This document shows, one piece after another, positions 45,286-58,536 of a DNA stretch of 64,000 nucleotides. Each line of letters opens with the position of its first letter. Within the stretch, counting starts at the first letter, position 1. The notes beneath the pieces were generated by a model that worked only from the letters and a program-made list of their open reading frames with translations, searched no databases and was not told the origin of the DNA. The stretch comes from Eriocheir sinensis (lineage: Eukaryota; Arthropoda; Malacostraca; Decapoda; Varunidae): NCBI RefSeq assembly GCF_024679095.1, contig NC_066553.1, positions 3,697,994 to 3,761,993 on the forward strand. Reading direction: 5' to 3'. A program made the translations under genes and the position numbers.

Positions 45286-45968
45286 GTCATATTCTTAAAC
45301 ATTTCGGCGCCCAAGCTCACTTATTTAACAAAGCTTTCGTAGGAGTTCTGTGTATTTCCTTGGGTGGGTAGTTTAACGACCCTGATGGTAGGTAGTTTGG
45401 CCCTTCTTATCCACCATGAACCTAAACACACATATTTGACAAGGCATTCGTAGGAGCTCTGTGCATTTCCTTGGGTGGGTAGTTTAACGACCCTGATGGT
45501 AGGTAGTTTGGCCCTTCTTATCGTTCATGAACCTAAACACATATATTTTACAAGGCATTCGTAGGAGCTCTGTGCATTTCCTTGGGTGGGTAGTTTAACG
45601 ACCCTGATGGTAGGTAGTTTGGCCCTTCTTATCGTTCATGAACCTAAACACATATATTTTACAAGGCATTCGTAGGAGTTCTGTGCATTTCCATGAGTAG
45701 ATAGTTTTATGATCCTGGTGATAGGTAGTTTGGCCCTTCTTATCGTTCATGAACCTAAACACACACATTTGACAAGGCATTCGTAGGAGCTCTGTGCATT
45801 TCCATGAGTAGGTAGTTTTATGATCCTGGTGGTAAGTAGTTTGGCCATTCCTATGCATCATGAACCTAAAGAAACACTCATTAGAACCCGATTATCTCCT
45901 CTTCGGCCCTAGGGAAATAGTTGGTGTAAAGGGTGGGGGGAAGCGTCTGAGATAACACCGACCATGAC
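45286..45968 (+). repeat. Family A copy with a five-unit 111-bp tandem array inside
   Basis: Family A head (CATTTCGGCGCCCAAGCTCA) and tail (GAAACACTCATTAGAACCCG) flank five units phased at 45,331, 45,442, 45,553, 45,664 and 45,775, an exact 111-bp spacing. The unit runs from the CTTTCGTAGGAG block through CATGAACCTAAACACA, a longer segment than the 59-bp unit at 37.8 kb. Confidence 0.95.
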
Positions 45969-46480
45969 CTCACACTGGAATAGGTACTCGGCGCTTGAAA
46001 GACACACACAATGAACGTCCTCTGCTCATCCTTAATCAATAGTTTTGCGTGTTCATGGCGGGCAGAAAGTCGTGCGGGGTGATGACGGTGGTGGCGGGGG
46101 TCGCGACTTTCACTTAATGCCGGGGTTATGATTAGAAGTATGAAGGGTGAAAGAAATTGCGGGTCATATGCGTCATTACATGGAGGTATTAAGTAATTAT
46201 GGGCTGTCAGAAGATGCCGGCCCCAGGAGGGAAGGGTTCAGGGCGGTGACCGGAGGAGGAAGGAAAAATGGAAGGAAAATGAGGAGGGTGATAAGTAGGA
46301 AACTAATTAGGCAAAAATGTCTGGAGGAATATAGCAAAAAAGAAAGGTAAAGGAAGAGGGAAGAATATTGAATTAGTCGGAATCAAGAGAGGAAAATAAA
46401 TCAGATGTCAAAGAAAATGTGAATATGGGCAAAAAAATAGCGAGGAAAAAGGAGCGAAGGATCAAAATAGCGTAAAAATC
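45969..46480. other. Unique, purine-leaning spacer
   Basis: No gene or repeat recognised. Confidence 0.55.
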
Positions 46481-46903
46481 GTAGTAGTAGTAGTAGAGGT
46501 AGTAGTAGCAGTAGTAGTAGTGGTGGTGGTGGTGGTGGTGGTGGTGGTAATAGAACAGTAAGAAAAGTAGTTAATGTAGTTGTTATTGCTTTTGTTGTTG
46601 TATTAGGAAAGTTGAGTAATAGGAGTGGAGGAGGAGGAGGACCAGGAAAAGGAGGATAAGGTACAGGCCTGGAGGAGGAGGAGGAGAAGGAGGACGAGGA
46701 GGACCAGGAAATGGAGGATAAAGGTACAGACTCGGAGGAGGAGGAGGACTAGGAAAAGGAGGATAAGGGTACAGGCTTAGAGGAGGAGGAGGAGGAGGAG
46801 GAGGAAGACAAGACAAAGCGGCGTGACGATCCGCCCGAAGGAGTCGTTCATCCTCCACAAGGCTCCATCAGGTGTTCATCCGGCCCCTTCCCCCTTGTTT
46901 ATG

Positions 46904-46948
<45 letters not shown>
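46481..46948. repeat. (TAG)n, (GGT)n, about 55-bp GGA minisatellite, (CTA)n
   Basis: TAG/GGT triplets at 46,481-46,550. About four GGA-rich units with GGATAAGGTACAGGC-like cores at 46,620-46,806. (CTA)n at 46,903-46,948. Confidence 0.93.
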
Positions 46949-46950
<2 letters not shown>

Positions 46951-47479
46951 TCAACTGCCTTTGCTTCTACTACTCTACCTTGTGTTTCGTCTGCCCTTGG
47001 TCTCATCCTCTTCGTTTCCCGTTCTTTCATTATCTTTTACTTTATTCTGATTCTCCATTCAGTCATTTGGTCATGTTTTCGTCTTGACTTACTCTACGTG
47101 ACTTCCTTTTCTCATCTCTGTTCACTTTATTTCCGTTTTTTCCTCTCCTTTTCCTGTTTTCGATTTTTTCTCCTTACTCCTCATGTGCTCAAAAAGTGTT
47201 ATTAATTATCCTGTTTATACACTTGTTCAACGTGTCTTCCTCTTCCCATCTCTATTCATTTTATTCGTGTTTACCATCCTCAACTTTTCCCATTCTTTAA
47301 TCTCGTTTTCTTATTGCTATTTCTGCGATTATGTGGCATTTTTTTTCATCCTTTTTTTTTGTGTGTTCTATGTGTCTCCCTTTCTTATATTTATCGACTT
47401 CTTACCTCTCTCATTTGCTTCTTCCGTCTTAAATTTCTTGTTTGTCTTTTCTCTCATTCCCAACGTTTTTTCTTTCTCC

Positions 47480-47900
47480 CTTCTGTCTGTACTCACCTCT
47501 GTTTCCATGTCATTTATCTACCTCTCTCTCCTTCCTCTAACATCCCACTATTTTTTCGTCTGATGGTGTGAGGCGATTTCTCCTCTCCCGTCTACTCCTA
47601 ACTCCCTGTTGTCCTCCTCCTTCCCTCCTGTCTGCTCTCACCTCTGTTTCCATGTCATTTATCTACTTCTCTCTCCTTCCTCTAACATCCCTCTATTTTT
47701 TCGTCTGATGGTGTGAGGCGATTTCTCCTCTGCCGTCTACTCCTAACTCCCTGTTGTCCTCCTCCTTCCCTCCTGTCTGCTCTCACCTCTGTTTCATGCC
47801 ATCTATCTGCCTCTTTCTCCTTCCTCTAACATCCCACTATTTTTTCGTCTGATGGTGTGAGGCGATTTCTCCTTTCACGTTTACTCTTAACTCTCCCTGT
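47480..47900. repeat. 145-bp tandem repeat, about three copies
   Basis: TCGTCTGATGGTGTGAGGCG occurs at about 47,556, 47,701 and 47,845, with shared flanks (CTAACTCCCTGTTGTCCTCC). Confidence 0.93.
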
Positions 47901-50900
47901 TGTCCTCCTCCTTCCCTCCCTCACACGTCCCTCTGACACCCACAATTTTTATGCTAGGTTTGCAGACACATGTTCTCCTCCTTGGGTCTTGCTGTTTTCT
48001 TTTATTTCTTCCTCTAATCTTACTTCTCTCTCTTCTCCTGCTTCGTCTTTCTCCTCTTGCTATCCTTTTCTTATTCTCAAACCTTTCTTCCCCTACGTGT
48101 TTTATTTTTTTTTGTGCATACATTTCTTTCCTCTTTATTAGTTATCCTCTTCATCTTCCTCCTCCTTATGCTTCCCGTTTTCTATTCTCAAATCCTTCCA
48201 TCAGCCTTTTTTTTCTTCTTTTTTCTTATTTTTTTCTCCTTAATTTTTTTTTCTCTTTATTCGCTATCTTCTTCATCTTCCTCCTTATGCTTTGTTTCCT
48301 CTTCTCAAATTCTTCCATCAGCCTTTTTTTTTTTCTTTTTTTCTCCATTTCTTCTTCCGCTTTCGTCTTTTTCTTCACTGCTTTCCTCTTTTTTTTTATC
48401 TTTTTCTGTCTCAACTTCGCTTCCATCTTTGTCTCCACTTCTTCTGCGCTCCTCTTTTTCTTTCACTGTTTTTTCTCTCCTTTTTTTCTTCCTTTTCCGC
48501 TTTAACTTCGCACTTCTCATCTTTAACAACTTCTGCATGCTCTTCTTTTTGTCCTTCGCTGTTTTTTCTCTTTTCTTTTCTAACTTAAACTTCGCTCATC
48601 TTTTCTCCACTTCTTCCGCGTTCTTTTTGTCCTTCACTACTTTTCTCCTTTTTTTCTTCCTTTTCTGCATCATCTTCGCTCCTCTCATCTTCCTCTCCAC
48701 TTCTGCGTTCTTCTTGTCCACTATTTTTCTCCTTTTTTTCATCCTTTTCTGCTTCATCTTCGTTCCTCTCATCTTTAACAACAACGACCACTACATGCTC
48801 TCTGTCTACTCCTCTCGTGTTCTGCTTTTTTCTGTTATTTCTTTTTCTCTTCAGTTTTCTTTTTCTCCGCCTCTTCGCTAGTTGACAAATACGTCTTCAC
48901 TCACTCTTCTTCCTCGTCTTTTTTTCTGCTTCATATTGTTGTTGTTATTGTTATTTCTCTTCTTTTGTGTGTCCGTGTGTTTCTTTTTCCTCCTCCTTCT
49001 CCTCCTCCTCGTGTATTCCTTCCCTTTCATCTCTTTCCTCTTTCGCTACTTCAAGAAATTTTATGTAAGTTTTCTCTTCATTTTTCGTTTCATTTTTCCA
49101 TCTGTTACAACTTTATTTTTTTTAGTATCCATATTTAGGCTTTTATATAATGCTTATCTACTCTTTCGCAGATTTTCTTCTTTACTTTCAATGGTTGTCT
49201 TTTTTTCTTTCTTTCTTTCTTTTTTTCTTTCTCTTATTTATGGTCCTATATTTTGTCTGTCTACTTTTCCGCAGTCTATCTTCTTTATTTTCAAACTTTT
49301 TCTTTGTTTTTCTTCCTTGCTTTCTTTCTTTCTCTCACCCTTAGTTTTTGCCTTGTCTCTCTAACCCTTTATTTTTTTACCTTTGTTCTATTTTTACTTT
49401 CCTCTTTTGTGTTGTATTCGCTTTGTTTCTCTTTTATTCATATTTTTCTTGCTTTCGTGTCCTTCCTTTCTTTCTTTAGTATTTTTCCTTCCCCTCTTTC
49501 TAGTCTTCATCCCCGGTTTTCTTTTATTTTCCCTTTATTTTTTTTTCTTCTTCATCCTCGTCGTGTTCTCGTCATGCAGTAACCCATCTTTTTTTTTTTT
49601 TTCCTCTATACCAACCCTCAATTTTGTTTTATCTTCTGTACCTCTTTTTTTCAGCATCGTTTAATCTGTCTAACTTTGTCCCTTTTTTCCTTTTCTATTT
49701 CAACGTTTTCCCTTTCGTTAGTTTCTTCCAGTCATTCATTCTGCACTTGCTTTTTTCATCGTCATTTTTCTTTCGACTTTTCCTCTTTACATTTTCTATA
49801 GTTTTCATCTCTGTTCGCTTCCTTTTTTTATTTCTTCTGCTTCAACTTCTTCCTCCTCTCTCGTCCTCCACTCGTTTTTGCTATACTCATTTTGTCCTCT
49901 CATCTCTTCCTTACGACTGCTCTCTCCTCCACTTCCTTCATCCTAAGTTTCAAACGCATGTTCTTCCCGTCCTTCCTCTTTATTCTTTCTTTCCTCTCCG
50001 TGTCGCAACTTTACTCCCCTCACCCTCATATTCTTCTTCTTGTTTTCATCTCTTTCCCTCAACTTTCCTTCTTCACTTATACCTTGAGTCTTCGGTGCAT
50101 GTTCTTCTTCTTCTTCCTTCGTCTCAGGCTTCTCAACTTTTCCTTCTCAGTTTTCTCCCTTCACGGCACTCGCTACCTCCTGCTTTTCTTCCCCGCTGCC
50201 TTCCCTCATGCACCTCGCCTCCGCCTCCTTCCCTCGCTGCTTCCTTCCCCTCATTCAGTGTCTCTCCTACCTCTCTCTCTTTCCCTTCCTCTTCCCTTCC
50301 CTTCGGCATTCATCCTCCTCTGTTTTCTTGTTTATTTTCTGCCTTCGTTCGCTCGTGTCTTCCGGTTCCCCTTTTACGTCGCTATTTGCTTTCTTCTCCT
50401 TCCTTTACTTCTTTTGCTTTCCCTCTCTTCCGTTTGCGATCATGTCCTCCTGGGTATTTTTTCCTTCTTCGTCCTCCTCCTCCTCCTTTTCCTTCTCTCC
50501 CTCGTTCTCCTTCTCCTTCTCATCCTTGTCCTCCTTTCCCTCGTTCTCCTTCCCCAGTTTCTCCCTCCTCCTTTTCTTCTCTTCCTCTTTCTTCTTCGTC
50601 TTCCCCCTGTTCCCTTCTTTGCCTTCTTTTCCTCTCCTTTTCCACTTCCACCCACCTTGTCTTCCCTTTTTTTCCACCTTTTTTCTTCCCCTTTCTTTCC
50701 TCCACTTCCTTCCCCTTTTTTCTTCTCCCTTTAATCTCACCCTCTCTTCTCCTTCTCCTCTTAAGTTCTTCCTCTTACCCCTTTTTCCTCCCCCTTTTTC
50801 CCCCGTTTTTTCTCCTGTCTTCCTTCTTCTCCCATTTTCCTTTTCATTTCCTTTGTTTTCTTTGTTCCCATTCTCTTCTTGCCCATTCTTTCCTTTCTTC

Positions 50901-51639
50901 CCTTCTATCCTTTTGTCTTCCATTACCTTTGTTTCTCACTCTTTTCTTCTATTCCTTTCTCTTTTCCTTTCTTCTCTTCCTGTTATCTCCTTCCCCTTCT
51001 TGTTTCCTCCTCCTCCTCCCGTCCTATCTTCATGCCATTAATCTTCTCACTAACACCTTTCTAGTTAAATTTTCCGAGTCATTCCCTCAACGATCCTGTT
51101 CCCTGTTAACTTGTTCATATTGTATTTCTGTTGTTGTTTTGTATTTGTTTTTTCTTTTATAAACGTTATGTCAATCTTATTTTACTCTCTTGCTCAGTTT
51201 CAAGACCCTTTGCCTACTCTCTCTCTTCTTTCCCCTTTCTGTATGTTTTATTTTCGTCTCCGTATTGGGAATGTGTTGGTATATATATTTTCTGCTTCAT
51301 CTCATATTTGTTCGTCAGGTATTTTCTATCTCTATTTTAATTCAGTCTTTTTTAATTTCTTTTAATTTTTCCGTCTTTCTTTCCTTCACTTTTTATATAT
51401 TCTTTTCATATCTATTATTTCCTTCTTCATCTTATCTGCTTTAATCAGGTATTTTTTTTTCTTGTATTCTACTTTAGTTTCATTTTTTACATTTTCTATA
51501 TTTTTCATCTCTTTTTTTTCTTTTTTGTATTCTTTTTTTCTTTATTGCATATGCGTTGAATTATTTTTTTTATCTTTATCCTATTCGCTTGAGTCGGGTG
51601 TTCTTTGTTTCTCTTCTCATTCATTCTTTTTATTATTTT

Positions 51640-52150
51640 TCTTCTTCCCTCTTTGTTTAGAAGTATAACCTTTTTCGTCTCTATTATTGCGAATGTTTGT
51701 CAGGTAATCTTTATTTTCCGTCTATTCTTATTCAGCCTTCTCTTTTTTTCTTTTTCTTTTCTATTTTTCTTCTTTCTCTCTTTTCGTCGTGTATTGCGAA
51801 TGTATTGCTGTATATTTTTGCTCCATGTCATATTGGCTTAAGTAAGGTATTCGTTTTTCCGTCTATTCTTATTCAGCCTTCTCTTTTTTCTTTACTTTTT
51901 CTTTTCTTTTTTTCTTCTTTCTCTCTTTTCGTCTTTGTATTGCGAATGTATTGCTGTATATTTTTGCTCCATGTCATATTGGCTTAAGTAAGGTTTTCGT
52001 TTTTCCGTCTATTCTTATTCAGCCTTCTCTTTTTTTTCTTTACTTTTTCTTTTCTATTTTTCTTCTTTCTCTCTTTTCGTCGTGTATTGCGAATGTATTG
52101 CTGTATATTTTTTTCTTTCTTCATATTGGCTTTTAATTCAGGCATTCGTT
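51640..52150. repeat. 147-bp tandem repeat, about 3.3 copies
   Basis: TATTGCGAATGTATTGCTGT at 51,792, 51,938 and 52,085, with a partial earlier copy at about 51,684. Shared CGTCTATTCTTATTCAGCCT block. Confidence 0.93.
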
Positions 52151-52325
52151 TTTTTTCTTCCATTCTTATTCAGTCTCCCGTTTTTTTTTATGCTTTTTCT
52201 TTCTTTCGCAGTTTTGAATATCGGTTCGAGTCTTCGCAAATATGCTTTCACATTTTTTTATTTGACTTGAGCTAATGATTCTCTTTCTGCTGGCCGTGCG
52301 TGTTTGGTTTTGTCGAAAGTTTTAT

Positions 52326-52330
<5 letters not shown>

Positions 52331-52410
<80 letters not shown>

Positions 52411-52429
52411 TTTTTTCTTCTCTTCATTG

Positions 52430-52515
<86 letters not shown>
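52331..52515. repeat. Two (CT)n tracts
   Basis: CT at 52,331-52,407 and 52,432-52,515, separated by 24 bp. Confidence 0.98.
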
Positions 52516-52519
<4 letters not shown>

Positions 52520-52771
52520 ATTTTTTATTTCCTGTTTGTTTACTTGCTTTACTTTCTACACATCTTCCTTTTTTTCTGTATTAAATTGGCGTTCTTTGTT
52601 ATTTTTATTTCCATCTTTATCTATTTATTTTACGCTTCCCTTTTTTCACTTCACTTTTCTATCATTTATTTTACTTTACTTTCAGGATGAGTCTATTTTC
52701 TGCTTCTTTCCATTTTTTTCTGTACGCGTTTGTTTATTTAGTATTTTCTCATTATCTTATCTATCTTTATA

Positions 52772-52775
<4 letters not shown>

Positions 52776-52852
<77 letters not shown>
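52776..52852. repeat. (CT)n followed by CTAT repeats
   Basis: Pure CT run, then a few CTAT units. Confidence 0.97.
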
Positions 52853-52854
<2 letters not shown>

Positions 52855-53129
52855 CTATATCTATCTGCGTCAGTCTCTATCTATCTGTGTGTCTTTTTCT
52901 ATCACATTCTCCCGTCATCATGTTCCGCCCACACGTCCAAAGAGGCTCTTCGCTGCATCCCATCCTTCGCCTCTCCTCTGCCTCTGGGCGCGCGACGATC
53001 CCTGTTTTGCATCCCTGCCTCATCAGCTGATTCCACGGCGCTGAATTCACGTCTGACACCCCGGGAAAGAACGCGCTTGTCTCCGCTGTGTCACGTACCG
53101 CCCCGCCAGGAAGGAAATAAGAGCAGGAG

Positions 53130-54030
53130 AGGACATGTATGAAAGGAGTGTGGTGAAGAAGATGTTTGTGAAAGTCTGAAGGATAAGTAAAGGAAATAGA
53201 AGGCATGTAAAAGGTAGGGCTAGTGTTGAGAAGAATGGGATGGAGAATGTATACAAAGACTCCATTGCTTGCCACGAAAATCGAGTAGTAATGTAGGAGA
53301 GCAATTGTTTGTTAAGAATCTAAGACTATGTGAAGGAAACATATAATAGGAAATGATATAAAGGACAGTCTAGTAAAAGATGCAAAATAGGAGAGAAACA
53401 GTTAGAAAAGTCTAGTCGGAAGTACAGGAGAGCATAAAGAGAGTCCATTGCTATACTGACGATAAAAAACAAAAAAAAACAATCGAAGGAAAGAGTATTA
53501 AAGGAGTCCGATGCTATGAAGAGATGTAAGGAGCAACAAACTCGAAGGAAGAAAGAAAGAAAGAAAGAAATAGAACACACGAAGAAAGGAAGAGAAGTGA
53601 GAAAAAGAGACGAAGATAACCAGAATAAAAAATGAAAAAAAGTAACAAAGAAGCAAACTCGAAGAAAAAGGACTCATGTTACGGGAAATAGAAGAAATTG
53701 AACACAGAAAGAAAGGAAGAGAACTGAGAACAATAGACGAAAATAACCAGAATGAGTAATGAAAAGAAGGAATAAGAAGCAAACTCGATAAAAAAGGACG
53801 GGAAATAGAAAAAAACACGGAAAGAAAGGAAGAGAAATAAGAAGAAACGCAAAAAAAAGACATACGAAAAAAAACATGAAATAAAAACCAAAATGAGGAA
53901 CGTGACAATGAAATAAGAAAAAAAAAACAAGAAAAATATAGCAAACAAAAACAACACGACAAACCAAACCAAAACAGAGCCAGGAGGACAAAAAAACAAA
54001 AAACAAAAAAAAAAAAATAGACATCCCACT
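53130..54030. repeat. Purine-rich degenerate tandem repeats
   Basis: GGAAGAGAAGTGAGAA-like blocks with GATAACCAGAAT recur near 53,588, 53,716 and (partially) 53,829, about 120-130 bp apart. Upstream, AGACTCCATTGC and GAGTCCATTGC blocks repeat. Plus strand is A/G-dominated. Confidence 0.8.
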
Positions 54031-54589
54031 TCTATAAGCTTGTGATGGGATACATACATATATACATTTCCTTAATTTTACTCCGTTCTCTCCCCTCTGG
54101 CGCCTTCTTATGTCTCTTTATATAAGGATGATCGTGCGGGGAAGGGAAGGGGAGATGAGGGGCGGTGTCACTCGTCCATTACTTCCCCTCATAAGTACGG
54201 AATGCTGAGGTCATTATAGAGACGAGTACTGCCTATTTGCTATGAGGAAAGGGATGTCTATTCGGGGGGGGGGGATCCTCTCCACCACCACGACGAGGAA
54301 GAGAAAGATGAAGAGGAAGAGAAATATAAGAGACAGAGGAGAGAGAAAAGAAGAAAAAGGAAAAGAGAAAAAGTATAGGAAGAAGAGGATGAAAAAGTAT
54401 TAGTCTGGTGGTAGTGGTAGTGGTGGTGACTGTAGTAGTAGTAGTAGTAGTAGTAGTAGTAATAGTGTTAAGGGTACTGCTCTGCTACACAAAGAATACA
54501 TAATAAAAGTGAAGTGAATGGTAATATTTTTCTGATTTCGTTCTTTATTTTTAGTATTTTCCTTTTTCCATGCTCAAAAATTGTACACA

Positions 54590-54699
<110 letters not shown>

Positions 54700-54915
54700 C
54701 TCGTATGACCATGTGGAAATATTGGTCTAGTAAGGAATAACGAGTTTGCCGGAATGTCCAATTTTTATCTTAATTTCCCTCCGGCATCCTCATTAAATCG
54801 TAATAATATATAAAGAACGTTTCCGCTTTGTCTGCCCGTCCGTCTGTCTGTCTGTCCGTGTCTGTCTTTGTGTTTTTGTCGTTGCTCGTCTTCCCCGTGT
54901 TCTTGTGTGTGTCTC

Positions 54916-54918
<3 letters not shown>

Positions 54919-54992
<74 letters not shown>
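54919..54992. repeat. (GT)n microsatellite
   Basis: Pure GT run. GTCT-rich sequence continues on both sides. Confidence 0.97.
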
Positions 54993-54995
<3 letters not shown>

Positions 54996-55439
54996 TGTCG
55001 TTTTGCATCCTTTCTCTTCGTACTGTCTGCTTCTTTGTCTGTCTGTGTGTATGTATGTTAGTTTTTGTTTCTGTGTCTGTCTGTTTTTTATTTTCTGTTT
55101 ATTTGGATTTGTGTCTGTCTGTCTGTTTGCGTATTCGACTGATTTTCTGTTCTTGTGTCTTTGTCTTCGTTTGTGTTTGTCTGCGTCTGTCTGTCTGTGT
55201 ATGTCTGTTTATGTCTCTTTTTCTCTCATTCACTCACTTACAACCCCCCACTCACAACCCCACCACACATACAACCTCTCCCCATCCCTCTCTCCTCCCC
55301 TCCTCTCAAACCCCACACCTCACACTTGTCATTTCTACAGCCCAGCCCAGGCCAGGTGATATGTGTGTGTGTGTGTGTGTGTGTGGCGTTAACTCAGCGT
55401 CCGGGTAACAGCTCAATAATTGGCCCACACGTGAGCCTT

Positions 55440-58030
55440 ACCTGAGACTAGTGCGCCCCGGGAGAGAGATACAGGTAGACAGGGAAGGGAATTGTGACGA
55501 GGGGGGATAAGGGATGTGAAGAATTAAAAGGGTGGGGAGGGACGATTGAAGGGATAGCAGAGAGGGATAGAGAAATCAAGGTAGTGGAGGAGGAGGGAAG
55601 GTTTGGTTTTGGTGTGACAGGGGAAGGGATGAAAGGGAAGGAATATGTAAAGGATAGAGAGGGATAGAGAAATCAAGATGGTGAAGGAGGGAAGGAAGGT
55701 ATGATTTTAGTGTGAAGTAGAAGGGAAGGGAGGCATGGAGAGATTTAGGAGGAGGGAAAAGGAAGAGGAATCGTAATAAAAGGAAAAATGAAAGGAGAAG
55801 AGGAGGAGGATAGAGATTGAGGTGTGACTCTGGAGGGAGGAAGAAGAATAGATGAAAGACAGTATTAGGGTAGAGGAGAGAGAGAGGGAGAGAAAAAAAA
55901 GAAAGAGATAGAAAGGAGGAGAGATAGTGAGGTGTGACACTGGAGGAAGGAAGGAAAGAAGGAGAGATGGAAAACAGTAGGAGGGTAGAGGAGAGAGAAA
56001 GTGAGAGAAAAAAAGAAAGAGGGAGAAAGGGGGAGAGATAGTAAGGCATGACGCTGGAGGAAGAAAGAAAGGATAGATGGAAGGGAGAAAAAGGGGACCG
56101 AGAGAGAGAAAGGGAGGGAAAGAAACGAAAAAAATGATGACGTACATACTTTAAAAAGACGTTTAAATCATCCGTCGACCTTCACCACAGCCTGAACTCC
56201 CTCATCAGTGTACGGAAACCTATTCACAGCCCATAGATAACCCTGCAACAGATCCCCTCATTAATATGGAACGAGGGGTCTGATGGGAACTTTGATAATG
56301 AACCCATAATATCACAGAGCCAGCCAACCAGACAGCAAGCCAACCAGCCACCCAGCCATGTACACTGACAGTCGGAATATGTCGCTATGGTAACGAACTG
56401 TAAGGCACTAGAGAGGGAGAGGGAGAGGGAAGAGTTTAATAAGGGGTGACTGGAGAAAGAGGAGGATAGGGAGGAGGAGGAGAGAGGGAGAGAGAGAACA
56501 CAACAGGGGGAAGGAAAATGGTTCAAGATTGGGTACCGGTAGTTGTAGAATAGGTGCAAGGGGAGGAGGAGGGGAAGGGAAAATCAGAGTGCAAAGGGAG
56601 ATTACAGGGGAAGGAAAGAGCAGGAGGGGGGAAGGGAGTGGGAATAGGGGGAAAGTGGGAGGCCGAGCAGGTAACAAGGGGGAAGGTGATGGGACGAGAC
56701 AAGGGGAAAAGAGGTAGGAAAGGGTAGGAAATAAAAATGAAATGGGTGATGTGAGAGTAAGTAGAGAAGATAGGTGATTGAGGGGAACGTAGTAGAGGAA
56801 CAAGACAGAGGGAGGAGGAAAAGAAAAAATGCAATGTAAAGAAGGGAAGCAATTGAAACGGATGAGAACGGAGGGAACAATGAGGAAGAGAAGAAGAAAG
56901 AATTAGAAAGAATAGGAAAAAAAATGGGGTTAATAGGGGCGTAGAAGGAAACATGAAGAAGAAATGGAATAGGGAAGGGAAGGAAGGAAAATAAGTGGAA
57001 GGAAGACTTTAGGAAAAGGAGATGGACTAAGGAAGAGGAGGAAAAAGGGGAAATAATGGAAAGGAGGGAATGAAGGAAAGATAAGGAAGAGGGGATGGCA
57101 GAGAACAAAGAAGAGGGGAAAAGGAAGGGAAGGGAAAACTTGCTAAAACAGAAAGTTAGACCAAGGAAAATCTTATGAGAAGACAGAAGGAAAAGAAAAA
57201 GATACGAGAAAGGGAAAACTGAGGCAGAGGTCGAGAAAAGGGAGCGGAACGAGAGGGAGAGAGGATGTGGAATAGGAACATAGGAGAGGAGAAGTTTAAA
57301 GAGATGATTTGGAAAGAACAAGGGGAACGGCACTGAGGGGGGCGAGAGAGGAAGGAAGAGAGAGTGGCAAGCAAAACGGGAAGAAACGGAAGGTGATTGG
57401 AGGGAACGGCAAGGAAGGGGAAGTACGAAGAGACAAGGGAAAGGGGACTAGGTTAATCAGGGGGAACGGAAGCTAGTGTCGTGAACGGCCGCGAGAAGGG
57501 TGACTTGTAGGCTGCGTCGCGGGGTCTCGTGTCCCATAAATCGCTCAAGACAGACTTAAGCCCCAGATGTCAACAAGATATGGACCGCGGAAGTCTACTG
57601 CCAATATTGACAAGGCTGAGGGAGGCTGTTTGGGTGCGCTGCTCTGCCGACGCCCGATGCTGCGAACACTGTTTGCCTGCCTGCTTACCTGCTTGACTGC
57701 CTGCTTTTTGTTAGAGTAGAGAAAGCAGCTCAAGGGTGAAAACAAATTAATAGAGAAAAATGCATGGTAAGAGTGGCCAAAAGAGAGGTCAATTTCGAGT
57801 GGAGAAACACGAGGAAGAGACACTGAAACGGGGATAGCGAGAAGGAGAATAAGTGGAAAAGGAGCATAAGGAAACAGGGGAAAGGAAAGGTAACGGTACG
57901 AAGGGAGGGGAAGGGCAGGAAAGAGCAGAATGAGGAAAAGGAGAGGTGATAGGGAGGGAGTGGGAGGCAGAGCAGGTTACAAGAGGGAAGGTAATGGGAC
58001 GAGACAAGAGGAAGGAGATGGAGTGAGGTT
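55440..58030. other. Purine-rich domain with internal duplications
   Basis: Plus strand is mostly A/G. Contained duplications: AGAGGGATAGAGAAATCAAG (55,560 and 55,658); GAGGTGTGAC-type units about 107 bp apart (55,820, 55,930, 56,040); and a segment ending AGGTAATGGGACGAGACAAG at 57,980 that matches 56,700. Minus Ser/Leu/Phe frames are artefacts. A GC-balanced island at 57,470-57,720 shows no recognisable gene. Confidence 0.8.
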
Positions 58031-58243
58031 GAGAACTGGAAAGGCTTGCCTCACTCCCTCCCCTTCTCCCTCCTCCCTTCTGATGTTGGTGCTGACCTGA
58101 GCCTGTGCTGAGAACGTGCTGGCTTCCCAATCAACGAGGAAAGAGGAAATGTAATGCTAAACTGAAGTTGCAGAGAAAGAATTGTCCATACACTACTCAA
58201 TTTAATGGACCATAACATCTTTTTCTGTGACCATGGAATAAGT

Positions 58244-58425
58244 TTAACCCGGTAGCAGCGGGGATCATGTATCTTAATGGTCCCTCTAAGCGAGAAAAAT
58301 GAGAAAAAATCATCACTCACACAAACCATTTCATAATATATATCAAAGCATTTGTGATCAGTTTATGTATCATTTATTTTTTGGGGGTTTATATCATGAC
58401 AAATTTGGCCCGTCGCTGCTAAAGG
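58244..58425 (+). mobile_element. TTAA MITE family 2, copy 1 (right end eroded)
   Basis: TTAA at 58,244-58,247, then CCCGGTAGCAGCGGGGATCA. The body CATTTCATAATATATATCAA and GTGATCAGTTTATGTATCAT is nearly identical to 63,231-63,426. The right terminus CCCGTCGCTGCTA is present but the final bases and TTAA are lost. Confidence 0.78.
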
Positions 58426-58536
58426 AGAACTGTGACGCTATAGGAATTTTGATGGTGAGGAGGGATGTGACGGTATAGGAAATGTGATGTTAAGGAAGAA
58501 TTTTGACGCTTAAGCCTAACGTAAAAGGAAAAAAAA

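Larger units (their letters stand above)
46950..52900. other. About 6-kb pyrimidine-rich domain
   Basis: Plus strand is overwhelmingly C/T (CTTCTTC, TTTTCTT, CCTCC words) for about 6 kb, with embedded tandem arrays and CT microsatellites. The 512-codon frame at 49,624-51,162 and other long Ser/Phe/Leu/Pro frames open here because pyrimidine-only codons cannot form stops. Confidence 0.9.

Noticed and set aside
49624..51162. 512-codon plus frame, the longest in the window
   Set aside because: It lies in a pyrimidine-only domain where stop codons cannot form. It consists almost only of Ser, Phe, Leu and Pro, and frames in other registers are equally long.
52877..53275. 132-codon minus frame in GC-balanced DNA
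   Set aside because: Mixed composition but no recognisable domain; the left half lies against a CT microsatellite and purine-rich repeats. Insufficient support.
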